From Aequoribacter fuscus (lineage in GTDB: Bacteria; Pseudomonadota; Gammaproteobacteria; Pseudomonadales; Halieaceae), in assembly GCF_009910365.1 (NCBI RefSeq), contig NZ_CP036423.1:2914001-2978000 (forward strand): a DNA stretch of 64,000 nucleotides, in the 5' to 3' direction. Positions within the stretch are counted from its first letter, which is position 1; every line of letters begins with the position of its first letter. The translations under genes were made by a program, and so were the position numbers. Positions 17,921 through 28,132 of the stretch are shown here, piece by piece. The notes beneath the pieces were generated by a model. It ran no database searches. It saw only the letters and a program-made list of their open reading frames with translations, and was not told the origin of the DNA.

Positions 17921-18945
17921 TAACGTTCTCCTTTGCGTGAAATTTTTGCCCAGTGCTCTGCGACATCGAGCATACGATTCGCGTAACCCCATTCATTATC
18001 GAACCAAATCAGCACCTTGACTAGGCGGTCACCGCTAACGCGAGTCTGGCTTGCGTCAACCACGCCCGAGCGACTGTCGTGATTGAAGTCACACGATGCC
18101 AGAGGCTCAGTGGTAAAGCCTAATACCCCAAGATAGTGACATTCGGCCGCCTGACGCAGCACCTCATTGACGCTGGCAATGCTCGTCGAGCGCTGTAAAT
18201 ATACACTCAAATCCATTGCGGACACATTAACAGTTGGTACTCTTAGGGCTTGCGCGCTGAATCGATCAGCAAGGTGCGGCAAGATACGCTCAATACCCTT
18301 AGCGAGGGCGGTATCCACTGGAATGATGGACTGAGAGGCGGCTCGCGTTTTGCGCAAATCGGTATGGTGATACGCGTCTAACACGGGCTGATCGTTCATC
18401 GCCGAGTGGATGGTTGTGATGGTTCCGTAATCAATACCGAAGGCCTTATCCAGCGCGTCGATCACCGGAACGATCGCGTTGGTGGTACACGAACCCGTCG
18501 AGGCCACCTGATGGGCACTTTGTAATAATGCTTGATTTACTCCGTACACAATAGTGGCATCAATATCGGCGGCTGCAGGCTGAGAAAACAAGAGTCGCTG
18601 ACTGCCCGCATCTAGATGCCATTGTGCGGTTGTTCGATCACCCGCGGCGCCCGTGCACTCCAACACCAGATCGATCTCGTGTTTAGCCCAAGGACACAGA
18701 GCCGCGTCGGGCTCGTGCGACAAGGCAATCGGGCGGTTTTGAATAAGCAATGTATCGCCGTCAAGGTGGACGTCGTAGGCAAAACGTCCGTGCGTGCTGT
18801 CGTAGCGCGTCAAATGCGCAATCGTGCGCGTATCGGCTAATTCGTTAATTGCGACCAAATCTACATGAGGCGAGCCACCTCGTTCAAAGTAAGCTCGCAA
18901 CACGCTGCGGCCAATACGGCCGTATCCATTAATGGCTAGGCGCAT
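17920..18945 (-). CDS. epd: Erythrose-4-phosphate dehydrogenase (GAPDH family)
   Basis: A 341-residue NAD-dependent dehydrogenase of the GAPDH fold. The Rossmann motif [14 protein letters not shown] is at the N-terminus and the catalytic cysteine is Cys153 in STGSCTTN. The downstream [14 protein letters not shown] and [12 protein letters not shown] segments match Epd rather than ordinary Gap. Epd makes 4-phosphoerythronate for pyridoxal phosphate synthesis. The position between tkt and pgk also matches epd-pgk-fba of enterics. Some glyceraldehyde-3-phosphate activity is possible. Confidence 0.9.
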   Translation of the reverse strand: MRLAINGYGRIGRSVLRAYFERGGSPHVDLVAINELADTRTIAHLTRYDSTHGRFAYDVHLDGDTLLIQNRPIALSHEPDAALCPWAKHEIDLVLECTGAAGDRTTAQWHLDAGSQRLLFSQPAAADIDATIVYGVNQALLQSAHQVASTGSCTTNAIVPVIDALDKAFGIDYGTITTIHSAMNDQPVLDAYHHTDLRKTRAASQSIIPVDTALAKGIERILPHLADRFSAQALRVPTVNVSAMDLSVYLQRSTSIASVNEVLRQAAECHYLGVLGFTTEPLASCDFNHDSRSGVVDASQTRVSGDRLVKVLIWFDNEWGYANRMLDVAEHWAKISRKGER

Positions 18946-18954
18946 GAATCAAAC

Positions 18955-20952
18955 TCAGCCGAGCAGCTCCTCGGCCGCCGCTAATACCGCACCTACCGTG
19001 ATATCGAAATGCTCAAATAGAGCACCTGCAGGTGCCGACTCGCCAAAACTGTTCATGCCGATAATACGGCCGTCTAAACCAACGTATTTGTACCAGAAGT
19101 CTTGGTGTAGGGCCTCAATTGCAACCCGAGCAAAGACGTCGCTGGGTAATACCGACTCGCGATACTCTGCATCTTGCGCTTCAAATTGTTCAGGGCTGGG
19201 CATCGATACAACGCGCACCGCACGACCTTGCGCGGCAAATTCTGCCGCAGCTTCCTGGGCCAGAGCGACTTCAGAACCGGTCGCGATGAAGATAAGTTCG
19301 GGGGTGCCTTCGCAGTCCCGTAGGATGTACCCGCCGCGCTCAACGTTCGCCAACGTCTGCGCATCACGCGCTTGATGTGGCAAGTTCTGACGCGAGAAAA
19401 CCAGAGCACTTGGACCGTCTTGACGCACAATAGCCTGCTTCCAGGCAACCGCAGACTCTACCGCATCGCAAGGACGCCACGTCACCATATTGGGCGTGCC
19501 GCGCAAGGAGGCGAGCTGCTCAACAGGCTGGTGTGTCGGTCCATCTTCACCTAAACCAATAGAGTCGTGGGTGTAGACGAAAATGCTTTGCTGCCCCATC
19601 AGCGCAGCCATACGCACTGCGTTGCGTGCGTATTCCATAAAGATCAAGAAGGTAGCGCCATACGGAATAAAGCCTCCGTGCAAGGCAATACCATTCATCA
19701 TGGCGGACATACCAAACTCGCGCACGCCGTAATACACGTAGTTACCACCAGCCGCCTGGGCCTCTACGCCGACAGAGCCAGACCACAACGTTAGGTTTGA
19801 CCCCGCCAGATCAGCCGACCCTCCCAACAATTCAGGCAGGGCTTTTGCGTAGGCCTCAATCGCATTCTGTGAGGCCTTGCGCGATGCAATGGTCGCGCCT
19901 TCAGCTTGGCATTGCGCAATGTAAGCATCAGCAGCTGCCGCAAAATCAGCGGGTAGATCACCGGTTAAACGACGCGCTAATTCGGCACCTTCTTTTGGGT
20001 ACTGGGTTTGGTAGTCGGCCAGCAAAGCTTCCCATTGCACCTGCAATTGTTCACCGCGCGCCCGTGCATTCCAGCCTGCGTAGATCTCGTCAGGGATTAC
20101 GAAAGGCGCGTGCGTCCAACCCAGGGCTTCGCGGGTCGCTGCGATTTCATCATCACCTAAAGGCGCACCGTGACATGACTCGGTTCCCTGCTTGTTGGGT
20201 GCACCTTTACCGATAATCGTGCGTGCACAAATAAGCGTTGGCTTACTCGTCTCGGCGCGCGCCGTCGCGATTGCCTGCTTAATCTGCTCGGGATCGTGGC
20301 CATCAACAGCCTCAATAACCTGCCAACCGTAGGCACGGAAACGCTCAGGCGTGTTATCAGTAAACCAACCTTCAACCTCACCATCGATCGAAATGCCATT
20401 ATCATCGTAAATGGCAATGAGTTTGCCGAGACCCAAAGTACCCGCCAACGAACACACCTCATGCGAGATACCCTCCATGAGGCACCCGTCGCCTAAAAAG
20501 GTGTAAGTGTAGTGATCAACCACATTAAAATTGGGGCGGTTAAACTGAGCAGCCAGAACTTTCTCGGCCAAAGCCATGCCCACAGCGTTGGCAATACCCT
20601 GACCCAAAGGACCCGTTGTAGTCTCGACACCGGGGGTATAGCCGTATTCTGGGTGACCAGGCGTTTTGCTGTGTAACTGACGGAACTGCTGCAACTCTTC
20701 AATCGGCAAATCGTAGCCGCTTAAATGCAACAAAGAATAAATCAACATTGAGCCGTGACCGTTCGACAAGACAAACCGATCACGGTTGGGCCATGAGGGA
20801 TCTGCTGGATTGTGGCTTAAGAAATCATTCCACAGCACCTCCGCAATATCGGCCATACCCATCGGGGCGCCTGGGTGACCAGATTTCGCCTTTTGCACGG
20901 CGTCCATAGACAGCGCGCGAATGGCATTAGCGAGTTCATTACGGGAAACCAT
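18955..20952 (-). CDS. tkt: Transketolase
   Basis: A 665-residue thiamine-diphosphate enzyme of the pentose phosphate pathway, transferring two-carbon units between sugar phosphates. Visible blocks are [18 protein letters not shown] near the N-terminus, the ThDP-binding [13 protein letters not shown]...DDNGISIDG, and the pyrimidine-domain [15 protein letters not shown]. The ATG at 20952 has GGAG upstream; the TTG at 20964 is less likely. First gene of the carbon operon, divergent from the SahR-like regulator. Confidence 0.97.
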   Translation of the reverse strand: MVSRNELANAIRALSMDAVQKAKSGHPGAPMGMADIAEVLWNDFLSHNPADPSWPNRDRFVLSNGHGSMLIYSLLHLSGYDLPIEELQQFRQLHSKTPGHPEYGYTPGVETTTGPLGQGIANAVGMALAEKVLAAQFNRPNFNVVDHYTYTFLGDGCLMEGISHEVCSLAGTLGLGKLIAIYDDNGISIDGEVEGWFTDNTPERFRAYGWQVIEAVDGHDPEQIKQAIATARAETSKPTLICARTIIGKGAPNKQGTESCHGAPLGDDEIAATREALGWTHAPFVIPDEIYAGWNARARGEQLQVQWEALLADYQTQYPKEGAELARRLTGDLPADFAAAADAYIAQCQAEGATIASRKASQNAIEAYAKALPELLGGSADLAGSNLTLWSGSVGVEAQAAGGNYVYYGVREFGMSAMMNGIALHGGFIPYGATFLIFMEYARNAVRMAALMGQQSIFVYTHDSIGLGEDGPTHQPVEQLASLRGTPNMVTWRPCDAVESAVAWKQAIVRQDGPSALVFSRQNLPHQARDAQTLANVERGGYILRDCEGTPELIFIATGSEVALAQEAAAEFAAQGRAVRVVSMPSPEQFEAQDAEYRESVLPSDVFARVAIEALHQDFWYKYVGLDGRIIGMNSFGESAPAGALFEHFDITVGAVLAAAEELLG

Positions 20953-21065
20953 GGTGTTCTCCAAACGATCAAATAAACGGTGGGCTCAAACTGGCGCGTA
21001 TTCTCTCTTATCAGCCTTCCTAGGGCAAATAAACAGACCTTTTAACAGCTATTCAAGTGGATTAT

Positions 21066-21101
21066 GCACATCTATATCAAAATTTTTTGATATAGATGTG
21101 C
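21066..21101. promoter_or_regulatory. Perfect 36-bp inverted repeat, likely SahR-type operator
   Basis: Arms of 17 bases (GCACATCTATATCAAAA and its exact complement) flank a 2-base centre TT. It ends 20 bases before the start codon of the ArsR-methyltransferase gene and sits in the divergent tkt/sahR region. ArsR-family dimers bind such A+T-rich palindromes, so autoregulation and control of the metK-ahcY-metF genes is the natural reading. The right arm contains the predicted -35 element. Confidence 0.8.
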
Positions 21102-21115
21102 AAGTCCCTTATCAT
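21087..21115 (+). promoter_or_regulatory. Predicted sigma-70 promoter of the sahR-metK-ahcY-metF operon
   Basis: TTGATA (21087-21092), a 17-base spacer and TATCAT (21110-21115) make a good sigma-70 promoter. The -35 lies inside the right arm of the palindrome, so a bound repressor would block it. The -10 ends only 6 bases before the ATG at 21122, which predicts a leaderless or nearly leaderless transcript. Confidence 0.6.
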
Positions 21116-21121
21116 GCGCGT

Positions 21122-22123
21122 ATGAAAACAGTCACGCCTTTATTCGCAACACCCAATCAGCCGCATCACGCCTCGGCCGACGCCTTGGCGGCCGTCTGCA
21201 AAGCAGGCGCTGATACACTGCGAGTACAAGTCCTGAGCTTATTGCACAAAAACTCGTTTAGCGTCGGTGAGCTGGTCGAAATTTTGGGCGTTCGCCAATC
21301 GGCCCTCAGCCATCATCTGAAGGTGCTAGCGCAGGCGGAACTTGTGGCCACTCGGCGCGAAGGCAATTCCATTTTTTACCGCCAAACTTCAGCTACGGGT
21401 AGATCGCCCTTAGACGCCCTGCGTGCGGCCATATTGGCTGAGGCGGCCAGCACCCAACTTGCACCCGAAACACTCGAGCGTGTAAAGCAGGTCTATCAAG
21501 CGCGCGCCGACGCCTCGGTAATGTTCTTTCAGTGCAATGCCGAAAAGTTTCGCGACGAACAAGATCTTATTGCCGATCATTATCACTATGGCGACGCCCT
21601 AGCTCAGCTGCTGGACGACACGTTATTTGCTAGGCGCGAAACAGCCCTTGAAATAGGCCCTGGCGACGGCGCCTTTCTGCAAGAGCTAAGCCAGCGTTTC
21701 TCCGAAGTGACTGCCCTGGACACCAGCGCCGATATGCTGAGCAAAGCCAAGCGACTTTGTGAGACGCAGCAACTGCAGAACATCGAGTTTTTACACGCCG
21801 ACACCGCGTCAGCTGCGATTACCAAGCACAGCATTGATTGCGTAGTGATCAACATGGTGTTGCACCACGTGCCAGCGCCCAGCGAAATATTTTTAGACGT
21901 CGCAAAATTTTTGGCACCGCAAGGCATATTAACGATCACCGAGCTGTGTCGACATGAACAAACATGGGCGCACCGCGCCTGCGGAGACCTATGGCTGGGC
22001 TTTGAGCCTGAAGAGCTCACCGCTTGGGCTCGCGCCGCTGGCTTATCGGAGCGCAGTCAAACGATGCTGGCCCAGCGCAATGGCTTCCAAATTCAAATTC
22101 GACAATTTCAACGCCTACAGTAG
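21122..22123 (+). CDS. sahR: ArsR-family regulator fused to a SAM-dependent methyltransferase domain (SahR-like)
   Basis: A 333-residue two-domain protein. Residues 20-90 are an ArsR winged helix ([23 protein letters not shown], wing [10 protein letters not shown]). Residues 140-333 are a class I methyltransferase fold with EIGPGDG (177-183) and [12 protein letters not shown]. No ArsR metal-binding ELCVCDL motif is seen. SahR proteins respond to S-adenosylhomocysteine and control the methionine cycle in several proteobacteria; the methyltransferase-like domain is the natural ligand site. The ATG at 21122 is chosen because the longer frame crosses the palindrome and promoter. metK follows after 8 bases. 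Confidence 0.85.
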   Translation: MKTVTPLFATPNQPHHASADALAAVCKAGADTLRVQVLSLLHKNSFSVGELVEILGVRQSALSHHLKVLAQAELVATRREGNSIFYRQTSATGRSPLDALRAAILAEAASTQLAPETLERVKQVYQARADASVMFFQCNAEKFRDEQDLIADHYHYGDALAQLLDDTLFARRETALEIGPGDGAFLQELSQRFSEVTALDTSADMLSKAKRLCETQQLQNIEFLHADTASAAITKHSIDCVVINMVLHHVPAPSEIFLDVAKFLAPQGILTITELCRHEQTWAHRACGDLWLGFEPEELTAWARAAGLSERSQTMLAQRNGFQIQIRQFQRLQ

Positions 22124-22131
22124 GAAACACT

Positions 22132-23289
22132 ATGAGCGAATATCAAATATTTACCTCGGAATCTGTATCGGAAGGTCACCCCGACAAAATGGCCGACCAA
22201 ATTTCCGATGCCATCTTGGATGCCATGCTAAAAGACGACCCAAACTCTCGAGTAGCGGTCGAGACCTTAGTCAAAACCGGCATGGTGGTCATCGCCGGCG
22301 AGGTTCGCACAGCAACCTACGTCGATCTTGAAGACATCGTGCGCGATGTCATCTTAGATATCGGCTACAACAGCTCAAAAGTCGGATTTGACGGTGCCTC
22401 GTGTGCCGTGTTGAACGCCATTGGCAAGCAGTCGGGCGATATTGCGATGGGTGTCGACGAAGCCGACAACAAAGAGCAAGGCGCGGGCGACCAAGGCTTA
22501 ATGTTCGGTTACGCCACTAACGAAACGGACACCTTAATGCCAGCGCCGATTTATTACGCTCACCGCCTCGTCGAGCGTCAAGCGCAGCTCCGCAAGAGCG
22601 GCCAGCTCGAGTGGTTGCGTCCCGACGCTAAGAGCCAAGTAACGCTGCGCTACGACGACAAAGGGCTACCTGTGGCCATCGATGCGATTGTACTGTCGAC
22701 CCAGCACGATGAAGATATCAGTCAAGCCGAACTGCAAGCCAAGGTCTTAGAGCACATCATTCAACCCGTTCTCCCAACCGAGTGGCTGCACAAAGATACA
22801 CGCTACCACATCAACCCCACCGGCCAGTTCATTATCGGCGGCCCTGTGGGTGACTGTGGCCTCACGGGCCGCAAGATCATTGTGGACACTTACGGTGGTA
22901 TGGCGCGCCATGGCGGTGGGGCCTTCTCGGGTAAAGACCCCTCAAAAGTAGACCGCTCGGCCGCCTACGCTGGCCGCTATGTGGCTAAAAACATTGTCGC
23001 AGCCGGTCTCGCTGATCGCTGTGAAATTCAAGTCAGCTATGCCATCGGCGTATCAGAGCCCACGTCAATTTCAATCAACACTTTCGGAACCGGAAAAATC
23101 TCTGACGCCACCATCGCTGAGTTGGTACGCGAACATTTTGACCTTCGAGCGGGTGGCCTAGTCGCTATGCTCGACCTCAAACGTCCAATCTATCGACAAA
23201 CCGCCAGCTATGGCCATTTTGGACGCGAAGAACCCAATTTCACTTGGGAAAAGACCGACAAAGTTTCTCTTTTAAAAACTGCACTGTAA
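22132..23289 (+). CDS. metK: S-adenosylmethionine synthetase
   Basis: A 385-residue enzyme making SAM from methionine and ATP. Visible motifs are [23 protein letters not shown], the GAGDQG loop and [19 protein letters not shown]. The start at 22132 ([12 protein letters not shown]) follows TAGGAAACACT. It is the second gene of the regulated methyl-cycle operon, with ahcY 24 bases downstream. Confidence 0.98.
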   Translation: MSEYQIFTSESVSEGHPDKMADQISDAILDAMLKDDPNSRVAVETLVKTGMVVIAGEVRTATYVDLEDIVRDVILDIGYNSSKVGFDGASCAVLNAIGKQSGDIAMGVDEADNKEQGAGDQGLMFGYATNETDTLMPAPIYYAHRLVERQAQLRKSGQLEWLRPDAKSQVTLRYDDKGLPVAIDAIVLSTQHDEDISQAELQAKVLEHIIQPVLPTEWLHKDTRYHINPTGQFIIGGPVGDCGLTGRKIIVDTYGGMARHGGGAFSGKDPSKVDRSAAYAGRYVAKNIVAAGLADRCEIQVSYAIGVSEPTSISINTFGTGKISDATIAELVREHFDLRAGGLVAMLDLKRPIYRQTASYGHFGREEPNFTWEKTDKVSLLKTAL

Positions 23290-23313
23290 GACACTAATTA
23301 ATTAGGAGCCGCT

Positions 23314-24705
23314 ATGAGCACAGTAACAAAATTACGACCTTTTGATGACTACAAAGTTGCCGACATTTCTCTAGCCGACTGGGGCCGGAGAGAACTGAAA
23401 ATCGCTGAAGGCGAAATGCCAGCGTTAATGGCTATGCGCGAAAAATACCGCGCTACCCAGCCATTGGCCGGCGCCAGAATCTTAGGCTGCATTCACATGA
23501 CCATTCAAACCGGCGTACTCATCGAGACTCTAGTGGCACTGGGCGCCGAAGTTCGCTGGTCATCGTGCAACATATTCTCAACCCAAGATCACGCAGCAGC
23601 AGCCATTGCCGCCGCTGGCATTCCTGTTTTCGCATGGAAAGGTGAAACCGAGGAAGAGTACGAGTGGTGCATTGAGCAAACCATCCTAAAAGACGGCAAA
23701 CCCTGGAATGCCAACATGATCTTAGACGATGGTGGCGACCTGACGGGTATTTTGCACGACAAATACCCGCAAGTTTTGGACCACGTTCACGGCATCACCG
23801 AAGAGACCACGACGGGCGTCCACCGCCTGCTGGAAATGTTAAAAGCGGGTGCTTTGAAAGTGCCGGCCATTAACGTCAACGACGCCGTAACCAAAGCAAA
23901 AAACGACAACAAATACGGCTGTCGTCACAGCTTGAGCGACGCGGTGAAGCGCGCGACCGACCACCTACTAGCTGGCAAGAAAGCACTGGTCATTGGCTAC
24001 GGTGATGTGGGCAAAGGCTCGGCACAGTCGCTCCGCCAAGAAGGCATGATCGTGCGCGTTACTGAAGTCGACCCCATTTGCGCCATGCAAGCCTGCATGG
24101 ACGGTTACGAAGTGGTCAGTCCTTTTGTTAATGGCGTCAACGATGGCACCGACGCCTGTATCGATCGCGACATTATGGGCAACGTTGACCTGCTGGTCAC
24201 CGCGACGGGTAACTACAACGTCTGTAACGCCGCGATGCTGCGCGCACTCAAAAGCGGCGCTGTCGTGTGTAACATTGGCCATTTCGACAATGAAATCGAC
24301 ACGGCCTACATGCGCGCCAAATGGGAATGGGAAGAAGTTAAGCCTCAGGTGCACACGGTATACCGCGATCGTGACAGCAACGACCACTTATTGCTGCTAT
24401 CCGAAGGACGCTTGGTGAACCTCGGTAACGCTACAGGGCACCCATCACGTATTATGGATGGCTCGTTTGCCAACCAAGTGCTCGCACAGATTTATCTGTA
24501 CGAGCGCAAATTTGCCAACTTGGAGCCTGAATTACGCGCGCAAGCCATTACCGTTGAAGTGCTACCCAAGCACCTCGACGAAGAGGTCGCGGCTCACATG
24601 GTCGCTGGATTTGGCGGCGTGATCACCCGATTAACGCAAGAACAAGCCGACTACATCCACGTAGGCGTTGATGGCCCATACAAATCGGAGACCTATAAGT
24701 ACTAA
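23314..24705 (+). CDS. ahcY: Adenosylhomocysteinase
   Basis: A 463-residue NAD-containing hydrolase splitting S-adenosylhomocysteine into adenosine and homocysteine. The NAD-binding motif is [16 protein letters not shown], with the [20 protein letters not shown] substrate block before it and the C-terminal [15 protein letters not shown] tail. Preceded by TTAGGAG. The last base of its stop is the first of the metF start. No SAH riboswitch space exists upstream (24 bases), consistent with protein-based control. Confidence 0.98.
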   Translation: MSTVTKLRPFDDYKVADISLADWGRRELKIAEGEMPALMAMREKYRATQPLAGARILGCIHMTIQTGVLIETLVALGAEVRWSSCNIFSTQDHAAAAIAAAGIPVFAWKGETEEEYEWCIEQTILKDGKPWNANMILDDGGDLTGILHDKYPQVLDHVHGITEETTTGVHRLLEMLKAGALKVPAINVNDAVTKAKNDNKYGCRHSLSDAVKRATDHLLAGKKALVIGYGDVGKGSAQSLRQEGMIVRVTEVDPICAMQACMDGYEVVSPFVNGVNDGTDACIDRDIMGNVDLLVTATGNYNVCNAAMLRALKSGAVVCNIGHFDNEIDTAYMRAKWEWEEVKPQVHTVYRDRDSNDHLLLLSEGRLVNLGNATGHPSRIMDGSFANQVLAQIYLYERKFANLEPELRAQAITVEVLPKHLDEEVAAHMVAGFGGVITRLTQEQADYIHVGVDGPYKSETYKY

Positions 24706-25556
24706 TGAGCACTCAGCAGCTTAGTTACGAATTTTTCCCGCCCAAAACCGATGCTGGGCGGGAGAAGCTCATTACCCAAGTACTGCCTCAACTGGCGGAC
24801 ACAAATCCGAAGTATGTCTCTGTGACCTACGGTGCGGGCGGATCCACGCGCGACAACACCGTAGGCACTGTGGCAGATATTCACCGCTCGGGCATGCCCG
24901 TAGCGCCGCACTTGAGTTTCGGCACCGACAGCGAAGACACCATGCGCGCTTTGCTGCAGCGCTATCAAGCTATGGGCATTTCACGTTTGGTGGCGCTTCG
25001 GGGCGACCTACCCTCGGGCGCAGGTGGCAGCCAGCAGCTGGTCTATGCCAGCGAACTGGTCGCTTTTATCCGAGCAGAAACCGCACAGCACTTTACCATT
25101 GAAGTCGCGGCCTACCCCGAAATTCACCCCGAGGCAAAGACCTACATCGCTGACGTGCAAAACTTAAAGCGCAAGTTCGATGCCGGGGCGAATGCGGCCA
25201 TTACTCAGTACTTTTTTAGTGCAGATGCCTATTTTGAGTTTTTAAAAACCTGCTCGAGCATGGGTATCGACAAGCCGATTTACCCCGGCATTATGCCAAT
25301 CACGAACTACGATAACTTGGCGAGGTTTTCACGCAACTGCGGTGCAGACATTCCGCGTTGGCTGGATAAAAAATTAGCAGGCTTTGGCGAAGATCTCGAC
25401 GCTATTAAAGCCTTTGGCCAAGATTTTATCTTGGATTTGTGCAAAAGACTCTTAGACGGTGGTGCGCCCGGCCTGCATTTCTATACAATGAACCAGGCGG
25501 AACCGGTCATTTCGATCGTTCGGGAACTCAAACGTTTAGGTTACTTTGCGGATTAA
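24705..25556 (+). CDS. metF: 5,10-methylenetetrahydrofolate reductase
   Basis: A 283-residue FAD-dependent TIM-barrel enzyme supplying 5-methyltetrahydrofolate for methionine synthesis. The N-terminal SYEFFPPKTDAGREKL and VTYGAGGSTRDNT are typical, as is the LRGDLP loop and the PGIMPITN block. Starts within the ahcY stop (TAATG) and overlaps the rsmE start by 11 bases. Confidence 0.97.
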   Translation: MSTQQLSYEFFPPKTDAGREKLITQVLPQLADTNPKYVSVTYGAGGSTRDNTVGTVADIHRSGMPVAPHLSFGTDSEDTMRALLQRYQAMGISRLVALRGDLPSGAGGSQQLVYASELVAFIRAETAQHFTIEVAAYPEIHPEAKTYIADVQNLKRKFDAGANAAITQYFFSADAYFEFLKTCSSMGIDKPIYPGIMPITNYDNLARFSRNCGADIPRWLDKKLAGFGEDLDAIKAFGQDFILDLCKRLLDGGAPGLHFYTMNQAEPVISIVRELKRLGYFAD

Positions 25557-26277
25557 TCGGATCTACACAGAGGCTGACTTACAGTCTAATACCGACATTG
25601 AACTGGAGGCTGGTCCCAGCCTTCATTTGTTGAAAGTCTTGCGCCTAAAAACGGGAGCTCCGCTCGAACTGTTCAATGGCGACGGCAACAACTACCAATG
25701 CGAGCTACTTGATAGCGCAAAGCGTATTGCGACTATACGTGTGCTTAGCGCAAAAGCGAACCCAACTGAATCGTCTTTGCGCAGCAGGCTTGGCATTGTT
25801 GTATCCAAGGGCGATCGCATGGATTTTGTTGTGCAAAAAGCGACCGAGCTGGGCATCCACGAAATTTATCCACTCACGAGCGAACGCTGCGACGTTAAAC
25901 TTAATGCCGAGCGCGCAGAAAAACGCCAACAGCATTGGTCAAAAGTCGCTGTCTCTGCCTGTGAACAGAGTGGGCGTTCGGTTATTCCCAGGATCGCACC
26001 GATCCAAAGTATTCACCAGTGGATCAGCGAGGTGAACGCCGATCTAAAATGGGTACTGCACCACCGCGCCAGCGCCGAAAAGTCGCCAACAGAAGCTCAA
26101 AGCGTGGCTATCCTGGTGGGGCCAGAGGGTGGCTTGAGCGAGACCGAGGTCGAGCTTGCCCTTCAACATAAATTTATACCGACGGTGCTGGGCCCTCGGG
26201 TACTTCGAACCGAAACGGCACCCTTGGTTGCACTTAGCGTTTTACAGCAACGCTACGGCGACTTTACACTCTTATAA
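25546..26277 (+). CDS. rsmE: 16S rRNA (uracil-1498-N3)-methyltransferase
   Basis: A 243-residue SPOUT-class SAM methyltransferase modifying U1498 of 16S rRNA. The TTG start at 25546 gives MRINRIY, matching the conserved MRIPRIY opening. The C-terminal knot motifs LVGPEGGLSETEVE and LGPRVLRTETAPLVAL are clear. It overlaps metF and is the last gene of the methyl-cycle operon, followed by gshB after 22 bases. Confidence 0.95.
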   Translation: MRINRIYTEADLQSNTDIELEAGPSLHLLKVLRLKTGAPLELFNGDGNNYQCELLDSAKRIATIRVLSAKANPTESSLRSRLGIVVSKGDRMDFVVQKATELGIHEIYPLTSERCDVKLNAERAEKRQQHWSKVAVSACEQSGRSVIPRIAPIQSIHQWISEVNADLKWVLHHRASAEKSPTEAQSVAILVGPEGGLSETEVELALQHKFIPTVLGPRVLRTETAPLVALSVLQQRYGDFTLL

Positions 26278-26299
26278 TTGACTAGCACGAGGAATCACT

Positions 26300-27250
26300 A
26301 TGCCCGCCATTGGCATCGTCATGGATCCGATCGCTGAGATCGCCTACAAAAAAGATAGCTCGCTGGCCATGCTCTGGGCTGCAAGTGCTCGCGGCTGGGA
26401 TCTGTGGTACATGGAGCCGTCAGACCTTCATGTGGCCAACGGTGTAGCCATGGCCTCCATGCGTCCCTTGCGCGTGTTTGAGGACCCTAACCACTACTAC
26501 GAACTCGATGAGACACAGGTCAAAGAACTGAGCTCCTTAGATGTCGTGTTGATGCGTAAGGATCCACCCTTTAATAACGAGTACATCTACGCGACTTACA
26601 TCCTTGAAATGGCCGAGCGACTGGGCACACTGATTGTGAATCGCTGCCAATCATTGCGCGACTGCAACGAGAAGATGTTCGCGACGCAGTTTCCACAGTG
26701 CTGCCCCGAGTTGTTGGTCAGCGCCGACAACGCGCGCTTGAAGGAATTTCACAAGACGCATGGCGACGTGATCTTCAAGCCACTCGATGGCATGGGCGGT
26801 AGCGCAATTTTCCGCGTTAAAGAGGATGACCCCAACGTCAATGTGATCCTCGAAACGCTCACCAAATTCGGTACTCAGACCATCATGGCGCAGCGTTACC
26901 TGCCCCAAATTGTTGATGGAGACAAACGCATTCTAATGATCAAAGGCCAACCCGTGCCCTACTGCTTGGCACGGATCCCCTCAAGCGGAGAGACCCGAGG
27001 CAACCTTGCCGCTGGCGGCTCGGGCCGAGCTCAGCCCCTGAGCGATCGCGACCGCTGGATTGCCGAGCAAGTGGGCCCTACCTTAGTCGAGAAAGGCCTT
27101 TTGTTTGTGGGCCTTGATGTCATTGGCGACTACTTAACAGAAATCAACGTCACAAGCCCCACCTGTATTCGCGAAATTAACGCCGCCTACGACTGCGACG
27201 TTGCGGGGCAGCTCATGGATGTCATCGCTCAGGAAAAAGGCTGGTCCTAA
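26300..27250 (+). CDS. gshB: Glutathione synthetase
   Basis: A 316-residue ATP-grasp ligase joining glycine to gamma-glutamylcysteine. The N-terminus (IGIVMDPIAEIAYKKDSS) and MRKDPPFN, FKPLDGMGGSAIFR, DGDKRILMI and the metal-binding ITEINVTSPT segments are all present. Preceded by GAGGAATCACT. tonB starts two bases after its stop, as in Pseudomonas. Confidence 0.97.
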   Translation: MPAIGIVMDPIAEIAYKKDSSLAMLWAASARGWDLWYMEPSDLHVANGVAMASMRPLRVFEDPNHYYELDETQVKELSSLDVVLMRKDPPFNNEYIYATYILEMAERLGTLIVNRCQSLRDCNEKMFATQFPQCCPELLVSADNARLKEFHKTHGDVIFKPLDGMGGSAIFRVKEDDPNVNVILETLTKFGTQTIMAQRYLPQIVDGDKRILMIKGQPVPYCLARIPSSGETRGNLAAGGSGRAQPLSDRDRWIAEQVGPTLVEKGLLFVGLDVIGDYLTEINVTSPTCIREINAAYDCDVAGQLMDVIAQEKGWS

Positions 27251-27252
27251 GA

Positions 27253-28071
27253 ATGACAGACCGCAGCAATCACATCGTACTGTGCGCTTTTTTTGCTGTG
27301 GTCATTCACGCCGCCTTGGTACTGGGCTTAAACTTTCAGGCCGCAACGAAAGACAACTCGACCAAACAGCTGGCTGTCACTCTGTCGACTGTAAATCAAG
27401 TTCGTCACGAACAAGCGTTTACGCATCTGGCACAAACCAATCAGAAAGCCAGTGGCGATTGGGATGAAAAAGACGTCCGCGGCGCTTCTTTACCCCCGGC
27501 AGAACAAGCTTTTGAGGCCAAAAAAGGCAGAGCCGTTGACGATTCCGCCAGCAACTTGAGCTCGCAGGTCAACAGCCGCAATGGGCAATTTCAAATGAGC
27601 CCGCAAAACAGTGCGGGCACGGCAGACGGCGCCAACCAAGATCCTTTAACACAAAGCCAACGTGAACGGTTAAGTGCGCTGCAGCTGGAGTATGCTCAAA
27701 CCAAATTAGCCTTAAACCGGGCACCCAGAGTATTACGAATTCACTCTCAAGCCGCCAAAGCCAGTATCGAGGCGGAATATATGCGGCTTTGGCGCCAGCG
27801 CATCGAAACCATCGGCAACCAATACTATCCTGAGAGCTCTAGGCGCTACGGCATTTACGGAGATGTCAGGGTGCTGGTTGCCATCGGCTTTGATGGCCGC
27901 CTGCTAGACACTGAGGTGATACAGTCCTCCGGTCACGCAGTACTGGACCAGGCGGTACTCAAAATTGTTCGCTTGGCAGCACCTTATCCACCCTTCCCCG
28001 CAGCGATGCGCGATAAAGCCGATCAGATCGAGATTATTCGCACTTGGGAATTCAAACCCATCGCTGAATAA
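27253..28071 (+). CDS. TonB family energy-transducer protein
   Basis: A 272-residue periplasm-spanning protein: one membrane anchor near residues 8-27 (IVLCAFFAVVIHAALVLGL), a low-complexity periplasmic linker, and a TonB C-terminal domain (YGDVRVLVAIGFDGRLLDTEVIQSSGHAVLDQAV...TWEFKP). It would couple the proton motive force to outer membrane receptors if ExbB/ExbD are present, but those are not adjacent. The gshB-tonB-yqgE-ruvX order is also Pseudomonas-like, and this paralogue may serve another envelope role. Confidence 0.88.
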   Translation: MTDRSNHIVLCAFFAVVIHAALVLGLNFQAATKDNSTKQLAVTLSTVNQVRHEQAFTHLAQTNQKASGDWDEKDVRGASLPPAEQAFEAKKGRAVDDSASNLSSQVNSRNGQFQMSPQNSAGTADGANQDPLTQSQRERLSALQLEYAQTKLALNRAPRVLRIHSQAAKASIEAEYMRLWRQRIETIGNQYYPESSRRYGIYGDVRVLVAIGFDGRLLDTEVIQSSGHAVLDQAVLKIVRLAAPYPPFPAAMRDKADQIEIIRTWEFKPIAE

Positions 28072-28132
28072 TTCTGGCCAAGTTCCGTGATTGTCGCTAT
28101 TGTTTAAGATCTACGGTATTTGAGGAGGTGCT

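Noticed and set aside
18932-20702. Several frames antisense to or out of frame with tkt
   Set aside because: All are shadows of the transketolase gene.
23290-23313. SAH riboswitch before ahcY
   Set aside because: Only 24 bases lie between metK and ahcY; no structured RNA can fit.
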